Positions 43,649 through 51,187 of a stretch of 51,187 nt of DNA are shown in pieces. The translations under genes were made by a program, and so were the position numbers. The notes beneath the pieces were generated by a model. It did not search any database. It was not told where the DNA came from and saw only the letters and a list, made by a program, of their open reading frames with translations. Within the stretch, counting starts at the first letter, position 1. Every line of letters begins with the position of its first letter. Origin of the DNA: Methylopumilus sp036745495 (lineage in GTDB: Bacteria; Pseudomonadota; Gammaproteobacteria; Burkholderiales; Methylophilaceae); assembly GCA_036745495.1 (NCBI GenBank), contig DAIOGA010000005.1, forward strand, positions 1 to 51,187, given 5' to 3'.

Positions 43649-44797
43649 TTGTCGCGAAATATGTCGGCAGTGTTAGTGCTTGCAGACGGAACTAAGTTTC
43701 GAGGTATTTCAATTGGTGCTCCAGGTTTAACCGCAGGTGAAGTTGTTTTTAATACTTCCATGACTGGTTATCAAGAAATTCTGACCGACCCTTCTTATAC
43801 AAAACAAATCGTCACACTCACTTATCCTCATATTGGTAATGTAGGCGTTAATCAAGAAGATATTGAATCTGACAAGGTCTATGCCAGTGGTTTAATCATT
43901 CGCGATCTCGCTATGATCAATAGCAATTTTAGAAGCGAAGAAACACTCTCCGAATACTTGAAAGCGAATCACATTGTTGCGATCGCAAATATTGATACAA
44001 GAAAACTCACAAGACACTTAAGAGAGCATGGCTCACAAGCGGGCTGCATTATTGCCGAGTCTGATGACGATAAAAAAGCACATGAAGAAGCTAAAGCTTT
44101 TCCAGGGCTATCAGGCATGGATCTCGCTAAAGTTGTGAGTTCTAAAAAAGCTTATACCTTTAACCAAGGTGAGTGGTCATTATCTGAAGGCTACGTTGAT
44201 CACAAAGAATCGAATTATCATGTCGTTGCATTTGATTACGGTATCAAGAAAAATATTTTAAGGATGTTGGTTTCAAGACGATGTAAAGTGACTGTGGTAC
44301 CTGCTGAAACTCCTTACGAAGAAGTAGTTCGCTTGAAACCTGATGGCGTATTTTTATCGAATGGACCAGGCGATCCTGAGCCATGCGATTATGCGATTAA
44401 AGCGATTAAGCAATTAGTTGATGATGGATATCCTACATTTGGCATTTGTTTAGGACATCAACTTTTAGCATTAGCGAGCGGCGCTAAAACATCGAAGATG
44501 AAATTTGGACATCATGGTGCAAACCACCCTGTTCAAGATTTAAAAACAAAACGTGTATTTATTACCAGTCAAAATCATGGCTTCACCGTTGATCAAACTT
44601 CACTCCCTAAAAATTTAGTAGCCACACATCAATCTCTTTTTGATGGCAGCTTGCAAGGTATTGAAAGATTGGATCAGCCTGCATTTAGTTTCCAAGGGCA
44701 CCCTGAGGCAAGTCCTGGCCCATCTGAAATGAGCTACTTGTTTGATCATTTTATTGATCTCATTGAAAAAAAGAAAACGAGCCATGCCAAAGCGTAA
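43649..44797 (+). CDS. carA: Carbamoyl-phosphate synthase small subunit
   Basis: Glutaminase subunit that passes ammonia to CarB for pyrimidine and arginine synthesis. 382 residues: NTSMTGYQEILTDPSY in the N-terminal domain, class I amidotransferase with FGICLGHQLLALASG (nucleophile Cys) and FQGHPEASPGP (His, Glu). The TTG start at 43649 has GGAGAG six bases upstream; the ATG four codons later lies too far from it. Own promoter and leader hairpin; carB overlaps by 14 bp. Confidence 0.97.
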   Translation: MSRNMSAVLVLADGTKFRGISIGAPGLTAGEVVFNTSMTGYQEILTDPSYTKQIVTLTYPHIGNVGVNQEDIESDKVYASGLIIRDLAMINSNFRSEETLSEYLKANHIVAIANIDTRKLTRHLREHGSQAGCIIAESDDDKKAHEEAKAFPGLSGMDLAKVVSSKKAYTFNQGEWSLSEGYVDHKESNYHVVAFDYGIKKNILRMLVSRRCKVTVVPAETPYEEVVRLKPDGVFLSNGPGDPEPCDYAIKAIKQLVDDGYPTFGICLGHQLLALASGAKTSKMKFGHHGANHPVQDLKTKRVFITSQNHGFTVDQTSLPKNLVATHQSLFDGSLQGIERLDQPAFSFQGHPEASPGPSEMSYLFDHFIDLIEKKKTSHAKA

Positions 44798-47700
44798 AGA
44801 TATTCAGTCCATACTCATTATCGGTGCAGGCCCTATTGTCATAGGACAGGCATGTGAGTTTGACTATTCCGGTGCGCAAGCGTGTAAAGCGCTTCGGGAA
44901 GAGGGTTATCGGGTTATCTTGGTTAATTCAAATCCGGCCACGATCATGACAGATCCGGAGATGGCGGATGCAACTTATATCGAGCCTATTAATTGGCAGA
45001 TTGTCGAAAAAATTATTGCCAAAGAAAAACCTGATGCATTGCTTCCTACAATGGGTGGACAAACTGCGCTCAATTGCGCGCTGGATTTAGATAAGTTTGG
45101 TGTTTTAAAAAAATACAACGTTGAATTAATTGGCGCATCTAAAGAAGCGATTGATAAAGCAGAAGATAGACAAAAATTTAAAGAGGCTATGAATAAAATT
45201 GGCCTAGGATCTGCAAGGTCAGCAATCGCGCATAGCCTAGAAGAGGCAATCCAAGTTCAAGCAGGTATTGGTTACCCAGCCATCATTCGTCCTTCATTTA
45301 CGATGGGAGGAAGCGGTGGTGGTATTGCATACAACCGTGAAGAATTTATCGCGATCTGTGAAAGAGGTTTAGAAGCATCCCCAACCAAAGAACTTCTTAT
45401 TGAAGAATCTCTGCTTGGATGGAAAGAGTATGAAATGGAAGTGGTGCGAGATTCGAAAGATAACTGCATCATTATTTGTTCTATTGAAAATTTAGACCCA
45501 ATGGGTGTCCATACAGGTGACTCGATTACTGTTGCCCCTGCACAAACATTAACTGATAAAGAATATCAAATCATGCGTAACGCATCGATTGCGGTCTTAA
45601 GAGAAATTGGTGTGGATACAGGTGGGTCTAATGTGCAATTCGCAATCAATCCTCGAGATGGACGCATGATTGTGATTGAAATGAATCCTCGCGTATCTCG
45701 TTCATCAGCTTTAGCGTCGAAGGCGACCGGCTTTCCGATTGCGAAGATTGCAGCAAAACTTGCTGTCGGTTTTACATTAGATGAATTAAAAAATGAAATC
45801 ACAGGTGGCGCAACACCTGCATCCTTTGAGCCCAGCATTGATTATGTGGTGACTAAAGTGCCACGCTTTGCATTTGAAAAATTTCCACAAGCGGATTCAA
45901 GACTGACGACCCAGATGAAATCGGTGGGCGAAGTGATGGCAATTGGACGAACCTTCCAAGAGTCTTTCCAAAAAGCATTAAGAGGCCTTGAAATTGGCGT
46001 CGATGGTTTAGATGAAAAAACAACTGATCAAGATCTCATCATTAAAGAATTAAGAGAGCCAGGACCTGAGCGTATTTGGTATGTTGGTGATGCGTTTAGA
46101 TTAGGCATGTCAATTGAAGACGTCTTTGGACACTCAAGCATTGATCCATGGTTTTTACATCAAATTAAAAACATTATTGATATTGAAAAAGATTTGTTAG
46201 GCACTTCACTTAACGATCTATCAAAAGAAAATTTATTCCAGTTAAAACAAAAAGGATTTTCTGATCGAAGGCTTGCAACACTTCTAAAAGTGAAACAAGA
46301 AGACGTTAGCAATTATCGTCATAAGCATGACGTGAGACCAGTCTATAAACGTGTTGATACGTGTGCTGCAGAATTCTCTACGAATACAGCTTATATGTAT
46401 TCAACATACGAAGAGGAATGCGAAGCAAATCCCACGACAAATAAAAAAATTATTGTTTTAGGTGGCGGACCTAATCGTATTGGACAAGGTATTGAATTTG
46501 ATTACTGTTGTGTGCATGCAGCGCTTGCTTTACGTGAAGATGGATTTGAAACCATCATGGTGAACTGTAATCCTGAAACAGTATCCACTGATTACGATAC
46601 TTCAGACCGACTTTATTTTGAGCCTGTCACACTTGAAGATGTATTAGAGATCGTTGCAATTGAAAAACCATTTGGTGTGATTGTGCAATACGGCGGACAA
46701 ACTCCATTAAAGTTAGCTAAAGATTTAGAAAAAGCAGGTGTGCCGATTATTGGTACAACACCTGATGCCATTGATATGGCAGAAGACCGTGAGCGTTTCC
46801 AAAAAATGTTAAATTCAATTGGTCTTAAACAGCCACCTAATCGCACAGCGAGAACCCCTGAAGATGCGATTCGTTTAGCTGAAGAAATTGGTTATCCGCT
46901 CGTAGTAAGACCTAGTTATGTTCTTGGTGGTCGCGCGATGGAAATCGTGCACGAGCAAGCGCAACTTGAACGATATATGCGTGAAGCTGTAAAAGTGTCT
47001 CATGAGTCCCCTGTGCTTCTTGATCGCTTTTTAAATGACGCGCTTGAGGTTGATGTTGATGCATTATCAGATGGTAAAGATGTCATCATTGGCGGCATTA
47101 TGGAACACATCGAACAAGCAGGTGTTCATTCAGGCGACTCTGCATGCTCACTGCCACCCTATAGCTTGTCTAAAAAAATTCAAGATGAATTAAGAAAACA
47201 AACGATTGAGATGGCAAAAGCACTCAACGTGGTAGGCCTTATGAATGTTCAGTTTGCGATTCAAGGTGATGTGATTTATGTTTTAGAAGTTAATCCTAGA
47301 GCCTCTCGAACTGTCCCTTTTGTATCTAAAGCATGCGGATTGCAGTTGGCTAAAATTGCAGCACGAAGCATGGTCGGTATGAGCCTTAAGTCACAAAAAG
47401 TGACAAAAGAAATTGTGCCTGCATTCTTCTCTGTAAAAGAAGCTGTATTCCCATTTATTAAATTTCCAGGTGTCGATACCATTTTAGGACCTGAAATGAA
47501 ATCAACAGGCGAAGTGATGGGGCTAGGTAAAACATTTGCAGAGGCATTTATTAAATCTCAACTGGGTTCCTCTACAAAATTACCGAAAGACGGAAAAGCA
47601 TTTATCAGTGTGCGTCGTGAAGACCATCATAAGGTGATTGAAATTGCAAAATCATTAGATAAATTAGGCTTTCACATCGTAGCAACAAAAGGTACTGCAA

Positions 47701-47987
47701 AAGCTTTAATGGATGCAGGGCTTCATGTTGAGCCAGTTAACAAAGTAGCAGAAGGCAGGCCTCACATTGTTGACATGATTAAGAATAATGAGATTTCTTT
47801 TATCGTGAATGTGACAGAGGATAAACGTGCTATTTCAGATTCATACGAAATTAGAAGATTTGCGCTACAAAATAAAGTGACTTATTACACAACCATTGCA
47901 GGAGCCAAAGCGGCATGTATCGGTATGAACTTCGTAGAAGAGATTACCGTCACCTCTATCCAAAGCTTGCATAAAGAACTTAGTTAA
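44784..47987 (+). CDS. carB: Carbamoyl-phosphate synthase large subunit
   Basis: 1067 residues (E. coli 1073) with the two homologous ATP-grasp halves: MPKRKDIQSILIIGAGPIV start, the first half to about 400, oligomerisation region about 405-550, second half with GGGPNRIGQGIEFDYCCVH to about 935, and the C-terminal MGS-like allosteric domain. The ATG at 44784 is chosen because it aligns with MPKR of E. coli; the frame is open to 44742 inside carA. Confidence 0.98.
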   Translation: MPKRKDIQSILIIGAGPIVIGQACEFDYSGAQACKALREEGYRVILVNSNPATIMTDPEMADATYIEPINWQIVEKIIAKEKPDALLPTMGGQTALNCALDLDKFGVLKKYNVELIGASKEAIDKAEDRQKFKEAMNKIGLGSARSAIAHSLEEAIQVQAGIGYPAIIRPSFTMGGSGGGIAYNREEFIAICERGLEASPTKELLIEESLLGWKEYEMEVVRDSKDNCIIICSIENLDPMGVHTGDSITVAPAQTLTDKEYQIMRNASIAVLREIGVDTGGSNVQFAINPRDGRMIVIEMNPRVSRSSALASKATGFPIAKIAAKLAVGFTLDELKNEITGGATPASFEPSIDYVVTKVPRFAFEKFPQADSRLTTQMKSVGEVMAIGRTFQESFQKALRGLEIGVDGLDEKTTDQDLIIKELREPGPERIWYVGDAFRLGMSIEDVFGHSSIDPWFLHQIKNIIDIEKDLLGTSLNDLSKENLFQLKQKGFSDRRLATLLKVKQEDVSNYRHKHDVRPVYKRVDTCAAEFSTNTAYMYSTYEEECEANPTTNKKIIVLGGGPNRIGQGIEFDYCCVHAALALREDGFETIMVNCNPETVSTDYDTSDRLYFEPVTLEDVLEIVAIEKPFGVIVQYGGQTPLKLAKDLEKAGVPIIGTTPDAIDMAEDRERFQKMLNSIGLKQPPNRTARTPEDAIRLAEEIGYPLVVRPSYVLGGRAMEIVHEQAQLERYMREAVKVSHESPVLLDRFLNDALEVDVDALSDGKDVIIGGIMEHIEQAGVHSGDSACSLPPYSLSKKIQDELRKQTIEMAKALNVVGLMNVQFAIQGDVIYVLEVNPRASRTVPFVSKACGLQLAKIAARSMVGMSLKSQKVTKEIVPAFFSVKEAVFPFIKFPGVDTILGPEMKSTGEVMGLGKTFAEAFIKSQLGSSTKLPKDGKAFISVRREDHHKVIEIAKSLDKLGFHIVATKGTAKALMDAGLHVEPVNKVAEGRPHIVDMIKNNEISFIVNVTEDKRAISDSYEIRRFALQNKVTYYTTIAGAKAACIGMNFVEEITVTSIQSLHKELS

Positions 47988-48005
47988 AATACACTCAATT
48001 TTTAT

Positions 48006-48040
48006 AAACCACACTCTATTTAAAGAGCGTGGTTTTTGTT
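48006..48040 (+). terminator. Terminator after carB
   Basis: AAACCACaCTCT and AGAGcGTGGTTT (arms 48006-48017 and 48024-48035) form an 11-bp stem with one mismatch and a 6-nt loop, followed by TTTTTGTTTT. It lies between carB and greA; the greA start is downstream of it. Confidence 0.82.
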
Positions 48041-48055
48041 TTAATAGGAATGAAT

Positions 48056-48535
48056 ATGCTTAAACAAATACCCATGACCATTAAAGGCGCTGAGCTTCTT
48101 AAGGAAGAACTACAACGTTTAAAAAGTGTTGATCGCCCAAATATTATCCAAGCAATCTCAGAAGCCAGAGCGCAAGGTGACTTGTCTGAGAATGCTGAAT
48201 ACGAGTCTGCGAAAGAACGTCAAAGTTTTATTGAAGGCCGTATTGCAGAAATTGAAGCAAAATTATCGAATGCAATGATCATTGATCCGACAACCATTGT
48301 GGGTGAGAATCAATGTGTATTTGGTTCAACCGTTGAAGCCCAAGATTTAGATACTGAAGATATCTTTACCTACCAAATTGTAGGCGATGATGAGGCTGAT
48401 ATTAAACATAAAAAGATTTCAATCAATTCGCCAATTGCAAAAGCATTTATTGGAAAAGCTGTAGGTGATGTGGCTGAAGTAAATACACCGGGCGGTGCTA
48501 AATCTTATGAAATACTAGATATTAAGTATCTATAA
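48056..48535 (+). CDS. greA: Transcription elongation factor GreA
   Basis: 159 residues (E. coli 158). N-terminal coiled coil with the acidic tip GDLSENAEYESAKERQ, C-terminal FKBP-like domain with INSPIAKAFIGKAVGD. Rescues backtracked RNA polymerase by stimulating transcript cleavage. The frame is open to 48029 but that would start inside the carB terminator; ATG at 48056 with AGGA six bases before fits the family start (M-x-Q-I-P-M-T). Confidence 0.97.
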   Translation: MLKQIPMTIKGAELLKEELQRLKSVDRPNIIQAISEARAQGDLSENAEYESAKERQSFIEGRIAEIEAKLSNAMIIDPTTIVGENQCVFGSTVEAQDLDTEDIFTYQIVGDDEADIKHKKISINSPIAKAFIGKAVGDVAEVNTPGGAKSYEILDIKYL

Positions 48536-48569
48536 ATTAAATCCATTTTTGTATTAAACTAAAAACACG

Positions 48570-49016
48570 ATGAAACAATGGTTAGAAAATTTAGCAGTTA
48601 TTACCGCAACCTTTTGGATAGGCGGATTATGGGTTGTAGGTATTGTGGCTTATGAATTATTTAAACTTATCCCTGAAGCGCAACTTGCAGGAAGTATCGC
48701 AGGTCAGCTTTTTAAAATGATGGCTTATGTAGGCATGGCTACTAGCATCTATTTACTTATCCAACGAGTGTATCAGTTTGGAACCAACGCATTAAAACAA
48801 GGATTTTTCTGGCTCATTGTGCTGATGCTTTTTCTTATTTTGATTAGCCATTTAGGCATTAGCCCACTTTTAGAAAAATTCAAATTAGAAGCCATGCCGA
48901 AAGATGTGATGGAGAGTGTATTCGCTGATCGATTTGCAACGTGGCATGGCATCTCAAGTATTGCTTATTTACTTGAGTGTTTCTTAGGCGTTTTTGCTAT
49001 TCTAAAAATTAGATAA
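48570..49016 (+). CDS. DUF4149 family membrane protein
   Basis: 148 residues with four hydrophobic segments (about 8-28, 46-64, 78-97, 127-145) and GGLWVVGIVAYELFKLI, characteristic of the DUF4149 group found after greA in betaproteobacteria. Function unknown. Its stop codon abuts the stop of the convergent yhbY. Confidence 0.85.
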   Translation: MKQWLENLAVITATFWIGGLWVVGIVAYELFKLIPEAQLAGSIAGQLFKMMAYVGMATSIYLLIQRVYQFGTNALKQGFFWLIVLMLFLILISHLGISPLLEKFKLEAMPKDVMESVFADRFATWHGISSIAYLLECFLGVFAILKIR

Positions 49017-49304
49017 TTATTTAGGTATTACAATCTTAGGCTCTGATGCCGCACGATAGACAATAATTTGTAAACCAATATGATGAACAGCAGTCGCTTG
49101 AAGTGCCTCACATATTTCGTTCAACATAGATTCACGAACCGATTTATCGTCATTTTGGATTTTAATTTTAATCAGCTCATGTGCTTTTAAATTAAGATCA
49201 ATTTCTTTAATCACAGATGCTGTTAAACCTTTATTGCCAATTCTGACCACTGGATTTAATGTGTGAGCTAAGCTTCGAAGGTATGCAATCGCTTTTGAAT
49301 TCAA
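49017..49304 (-). CDS. yhbY: YhbY-family RNA-binding protein (CRM domain)
   Basis: 95 residues, one CRS1-YhbY (KH-like) domain: LAHTLNPVVRIGNKGLT, ELIKIKI and IGLQIIVYRAASEPKIVIP. Associated with 50S ribosome assembly. The start is TTG; it is divergent from rlmE (41 bp), the conserved arrangement yhbY/rlmE/ftsH. Confidence 0.93.
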   Translation of the reverse strand: MNSKAIAYLRSLAHTLNPVVRIGNKGLTASVIKEIDLNLKAHELIKIKIQNDDKSVRESMLNEICEALQATAVHHIGLQIIVYRAASEPKIVIPK

Positions 49305-49345
49305 GGTAGAAAACTTCTAAAGATCTAAAGAATCGATTTTAACAG

Positions 49346-49882
49346 ATGAAAAGAACAAGAACTAGCAAGGCCTGGATGCAGGAGCATGTGAATGATNNNN
49401 NNNNNNNNNNNNNNNNNNNNNNNNNNNNNNNNNNNNNNNNNNNNNNNNNNNNNNNNNNNNNNNNNNNNNNNNNNNNNNNNNNNNNNNNNNNNNNNNCTAT
49501 GGATTTATTACCCATGGACCCCATTCCTAGAGTAGACTTTATTCTAGGCGATTTTAGGGAAGAATCCTCTTTAAGAGAGCTTGAAACTCGCTTAAATAAT
49601 TCACCGATAGACCTTGTAATTTCGGATATGGCCCCCAATATTACAGGTATCAAGACAGTCGATCAGCCAAGTGTGATGTACTTAACTGAGCTTGCTTTAG
49701 ACTTTTCTTTACAATGGTTGAAACCAGGCGGTCATTTTCTGGTCAAAACCTTTGTAGGTGCAGACTTTGATGAACTGGTAAAAAAGATGCGGCCTGAGTT
49801 TGAAAAAGTAATTACAGTGAAGCCTAAAGCCTCACGTGATCGAAGCAGTGAAGTATATTTGCTAGGTTTTGCAAAAGCTTAA
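49346..49882 (+). CDS. rlmE: 23S rRNA (uridine-2552-2'-O)-methyltransferase (interrupted by a gap)
   Basis: RlmE/FtsJ/RrmJ methylates U2552 in the A loop. N-terminal KAWMQEHVND precedes the gap; after it come DLLPMDPIPRVDFILGDF, ISDMAPNITGI, LALDFSLQWLKPGGHFLVK and SRDRSSEVYLL, including the catalytic Asp in SDMAPN and Lys in LVKTF. The SAM motif DLGAAPGGWSQ and the first catalytic Lys are missing inside 100 N. By comparison with E. coli (209 residues) about 61 residues are absent, so the gap is longer than 100. Confidence 0.95.
   Translation: MKRTRTSKAWMQEHVNDXXXXXXXXXXXXXXXXXXXXXXXXXXXXXXXXXXMDLLPMDPIPRVDFILGDFREESSLRELETRLNNSPIDLVISDMAPNITGIKTVDQPSVMYLTELALDFSLQWLKPGGHFLVKTFVGADFDELVKKMRPEFEKVITVKPKASRDRSSEVYLLGFAKA
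49397..49496. other. Run of 100 N (assembly gap) in rlmE
   Basis: Exactly 100 N; homologous protein spacing implies roughly 185 missing bases, so the length is a placeholder. Confidence 0.98.
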
Positions 49883-49955
49883 AAAGTCATAATGCAATGA
49901 CGAATTAGGTTTAAAATTAAATGATTAAAATAGATGATACGAGGTCATCCATCAA

Positions 49956-51187
49956 TTGAATAACAGCACACTAAAAAGTATTGCCATTTGGGTTGCGATC
50001 GCACTCATTCTCATGACTATCTTCAATCAGTTTTCAGGTACTTCGAAAAATGAGACTGCACTTGTTTACTCCCAATTTATGGAGCAGGTGAAAGAAGGTA
50101 AGATCGCCAAGGTAGAAATTGATAACCACAAAATTAAAGGCACAACGAGCGAGGGAAAGAAATTCAATACCTACGCCCCTACCGATCCTTGGTTGGTATC
50201 TGATCTTTTAAAAAATAATGTCATCGTTGAAGCTAAGCCAGAAGAACAGCAATCAGTGCTCATGAGTATTTTCATCTCATGGTTCCCGATGATTCTTCTT
50301 GTAGGCGTGTGGATTTTCTTTATGCGTCAAATGCAAGGCGGCTCCAAAGGTGGCGGTCCATTCTCATTTGGTAAGAGTAAAGCAAGACAACTTGATCAAA
50401 CGAACAATCAAACAACCTTTGCTGACGTCGCAGGATGCGATGAAGCCAAAGAAGAAGTGACAGAGATTGTTGAGTTCTTAAAAGACCCAGGTAAGTTCCA
50501 TAAACTAGGTGGCCGTATTCCAAGAGGTGTGCTTATGGTGGGACCTCCGGGCACAGGTAAAACATTATTAGCGCGTGCTATCGCTGGAGAAGCTAAGGTA
50601 CCTTTCTTTACGATTTCAGGATCTGACTTTGTAGAAATGTTTGTAGGTGTGGGTGCCGCTCGTGTTCGCGATATGTTTGAACAAGCTAAAAAAAGCGCAC
50701 CATGCATTATCTTTATCGATGAAATTGATGCAGTAGGTCGTCATCGTGGTCAAGGAACAGGCGGGGGTAATGACGAGCGTGAACAAACGCTTAATCAACT
50801 TTTAGTTGAGCTTGATGGCTTTGAAGCAAATTCAGGTGTCATTGTCATTGCAGCAACCAATCGTGCTGATGTTCTTGATAAAGCACTCCTTCGTCCGGGA
50901 CGTTTTGATCGTCAAGTTATGGTTTCACTCCCTGACATTAAAGGTCGCGAAGAGATTCTTTTGGTTCACATGAGAAAAATTCCAGCAGACCCTGATGTGA
51001 AGGCAAGTATTATTGCCAGAGGCACACCTGGTTTTTCAGGCGCTGATTTAGCTAATCTTGTAAATGAATCTGCATTATTTGCAGCCCGTCGTAATAAACG
51101 CACGGTAGATATGCAAGATTTTGAAGACGCTAAAGATAAAATCTTCATGGGCCCTGAAAGAAAATCACTCGTGATGCGAGAAGAAGA
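49956..51187 (+). CDS. ftsH: ATP-dependent zinc metalloprotease FtsH (3' end outside window)
   Basis: 410 residues visible. Two membrane helices (about 8-24 and 107-123) around a periplasmic domain, then the AAA+ module: Walker A GPPGTGKT (196-203), Walker B IIFIDE (251-256), second region of homology with TNRADVLDKALLRPGRFDR (301-319). The HEAGH zinc site lies beyond the window edge. Start TTG at 49956 with GAGGT ten bases upstream; no ATG precedes the first membrane helix. Membrane quality-control protease; degrades RpoH in E. coli. Frequent rlmE-ftsH pair. Confidence 0.97.
   Translation, partial: MNNSTLKSIAIWVAIALILMTIFNQFSGTSKNETALVYSQFMEQVKEGKIAKVEIDNHKIKGTTSEGKKFNTYAPTDPWLVSDLLKNNVIVEAKPEEQQSVLMSIFISWFPMILLVGVWIFFMRQMQGGSKGGGPFSFGKSKARQLDQTNNQTTFADVAGCDEAKEEVTEIVEFLKDPGKFHKLGGRIPRGVLMVGPPGTGKTLLARAIAGEAKVPFFTISGSDFVEMFVGVGAARVRDMFEQAKKSAPCIIFIDEIDAVGRHRGQGTGGGNDEREQTLNQLLVELDGFEANSGVIVIAATNRADVLDKALLRPGRFDRQVMVSLPDIKGREEILLVHMRKIPADPDVKASIIARGTPGFSGADLANLVNESALFAARRNKRTVDMQDFEDAKDKIFMGPERKSLVMREE

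Noticed and set aside
44742..44783. Longer carB start inside carA
   Set aside because: The ATG at 44784 matches the universally conserved MPKR start of CarB.
48029..48055. GTG start of greA at 48029
   Set aside because: It lies inside the carB terminator hairpin; the ATG at 48056 has a proper ribosome binding site and family-like start.
1..51187. Mobile elements, prophage, CRISPR, restriction-modification or defence genes
   Set aside because: Every gene was recognised as a housekeeping or conserved betaproteobacterial gene; no transposase, integrase, repeat array or foreign-looking stretch was seen.

Overview
The window is ordinary chromosomal DNA from a low-GC (about one third G+C by eye), highly streamlined betaproteobacterium. 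Gene order and protein sequences point to a methylotroph of the Methylophilaceae (OM43/Methylopumilus-like). This rests on recognised betaproteobacterial gene strings (lolB-ispE-tRNA-Gln-prs-rplY-pth-ychF; recN/fur/bamE/dapB/carAB/greA; yhbY/rlmE/ftsH), on Entner-Doudoroff edd-eda genes (used in the KDPG variant of the ribulose monophosphate cycle), and on very small intergenic gaps. There is no mobile element, prophage, CRISPR array or rRNA, and no gene-free stretch above 300 bases. Two runs of exactly 100 N interrupt nadK and rlmE and look like scaffold gaps of unknown true size.

Layout. Positions 1-6860 (minus strand): a partial CAU-anticodon tRNA, then ychF, pth, rplY, prs, tRNA-Gln, ispE, lolB and a large secreted TPR protein. 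7016-11831 (plus): a four-gene Gld-like ABC exporter operon of unknown substrate, then mutM. 11828-20291 (minus): a sodium/solute symporter, the ubiquinone set ubiB-ubiJ-ubiE with a DUF971 gene, rpoH behind a CIRCE operator, and ftsX-ftsE-ftsY. 20385-24737 (plus): two M16 peptidase subunits, rsmD, coaD, a 2[4Fe-4S] ferredoxin and gloA. 24738-29495 (minus): dnaJ, dnaK, grpE with sigma-32-like promoters, and waaC. 29641-32767 (plus): edd, eda and a HAD phosphatase. 32764-38915 (minus): the heptose/LPS core genes waaF, hldE, gmhA, hldD, then hemH and hrcA. 39096-51187: nadK, recN, fur (minus), bamE, dapB, carA, carB, greA, a DUF4149 gene, yhbY (minus), rlmE and the start of ftsH.

How parts fit together. 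The heat-shock genes form a readable circuit: hrcA is here, its CIRCE operator lies in front of rpoH (not dnaK), and grpE and dnaK have sigma-32-type promoters, so HrcA probably sits above sigma-32. The LPS genes cover most of ADP-heptose synthesis (gmhA, hldE, hldD) and both inner-core heptosyltransferases, with only gmhB not seen. The compaction is extreme: all five convergent gene pairs meet at adjacent or shared stop codons, and about a fifth of the genes appear to start with TTG. I found no clear wholly new system. The best candidates for a second look are the CIRCE-rpoH wiring, the Gld-like exporter operon, the carA leader hairpin and the stop-to-stop convergent architecture.
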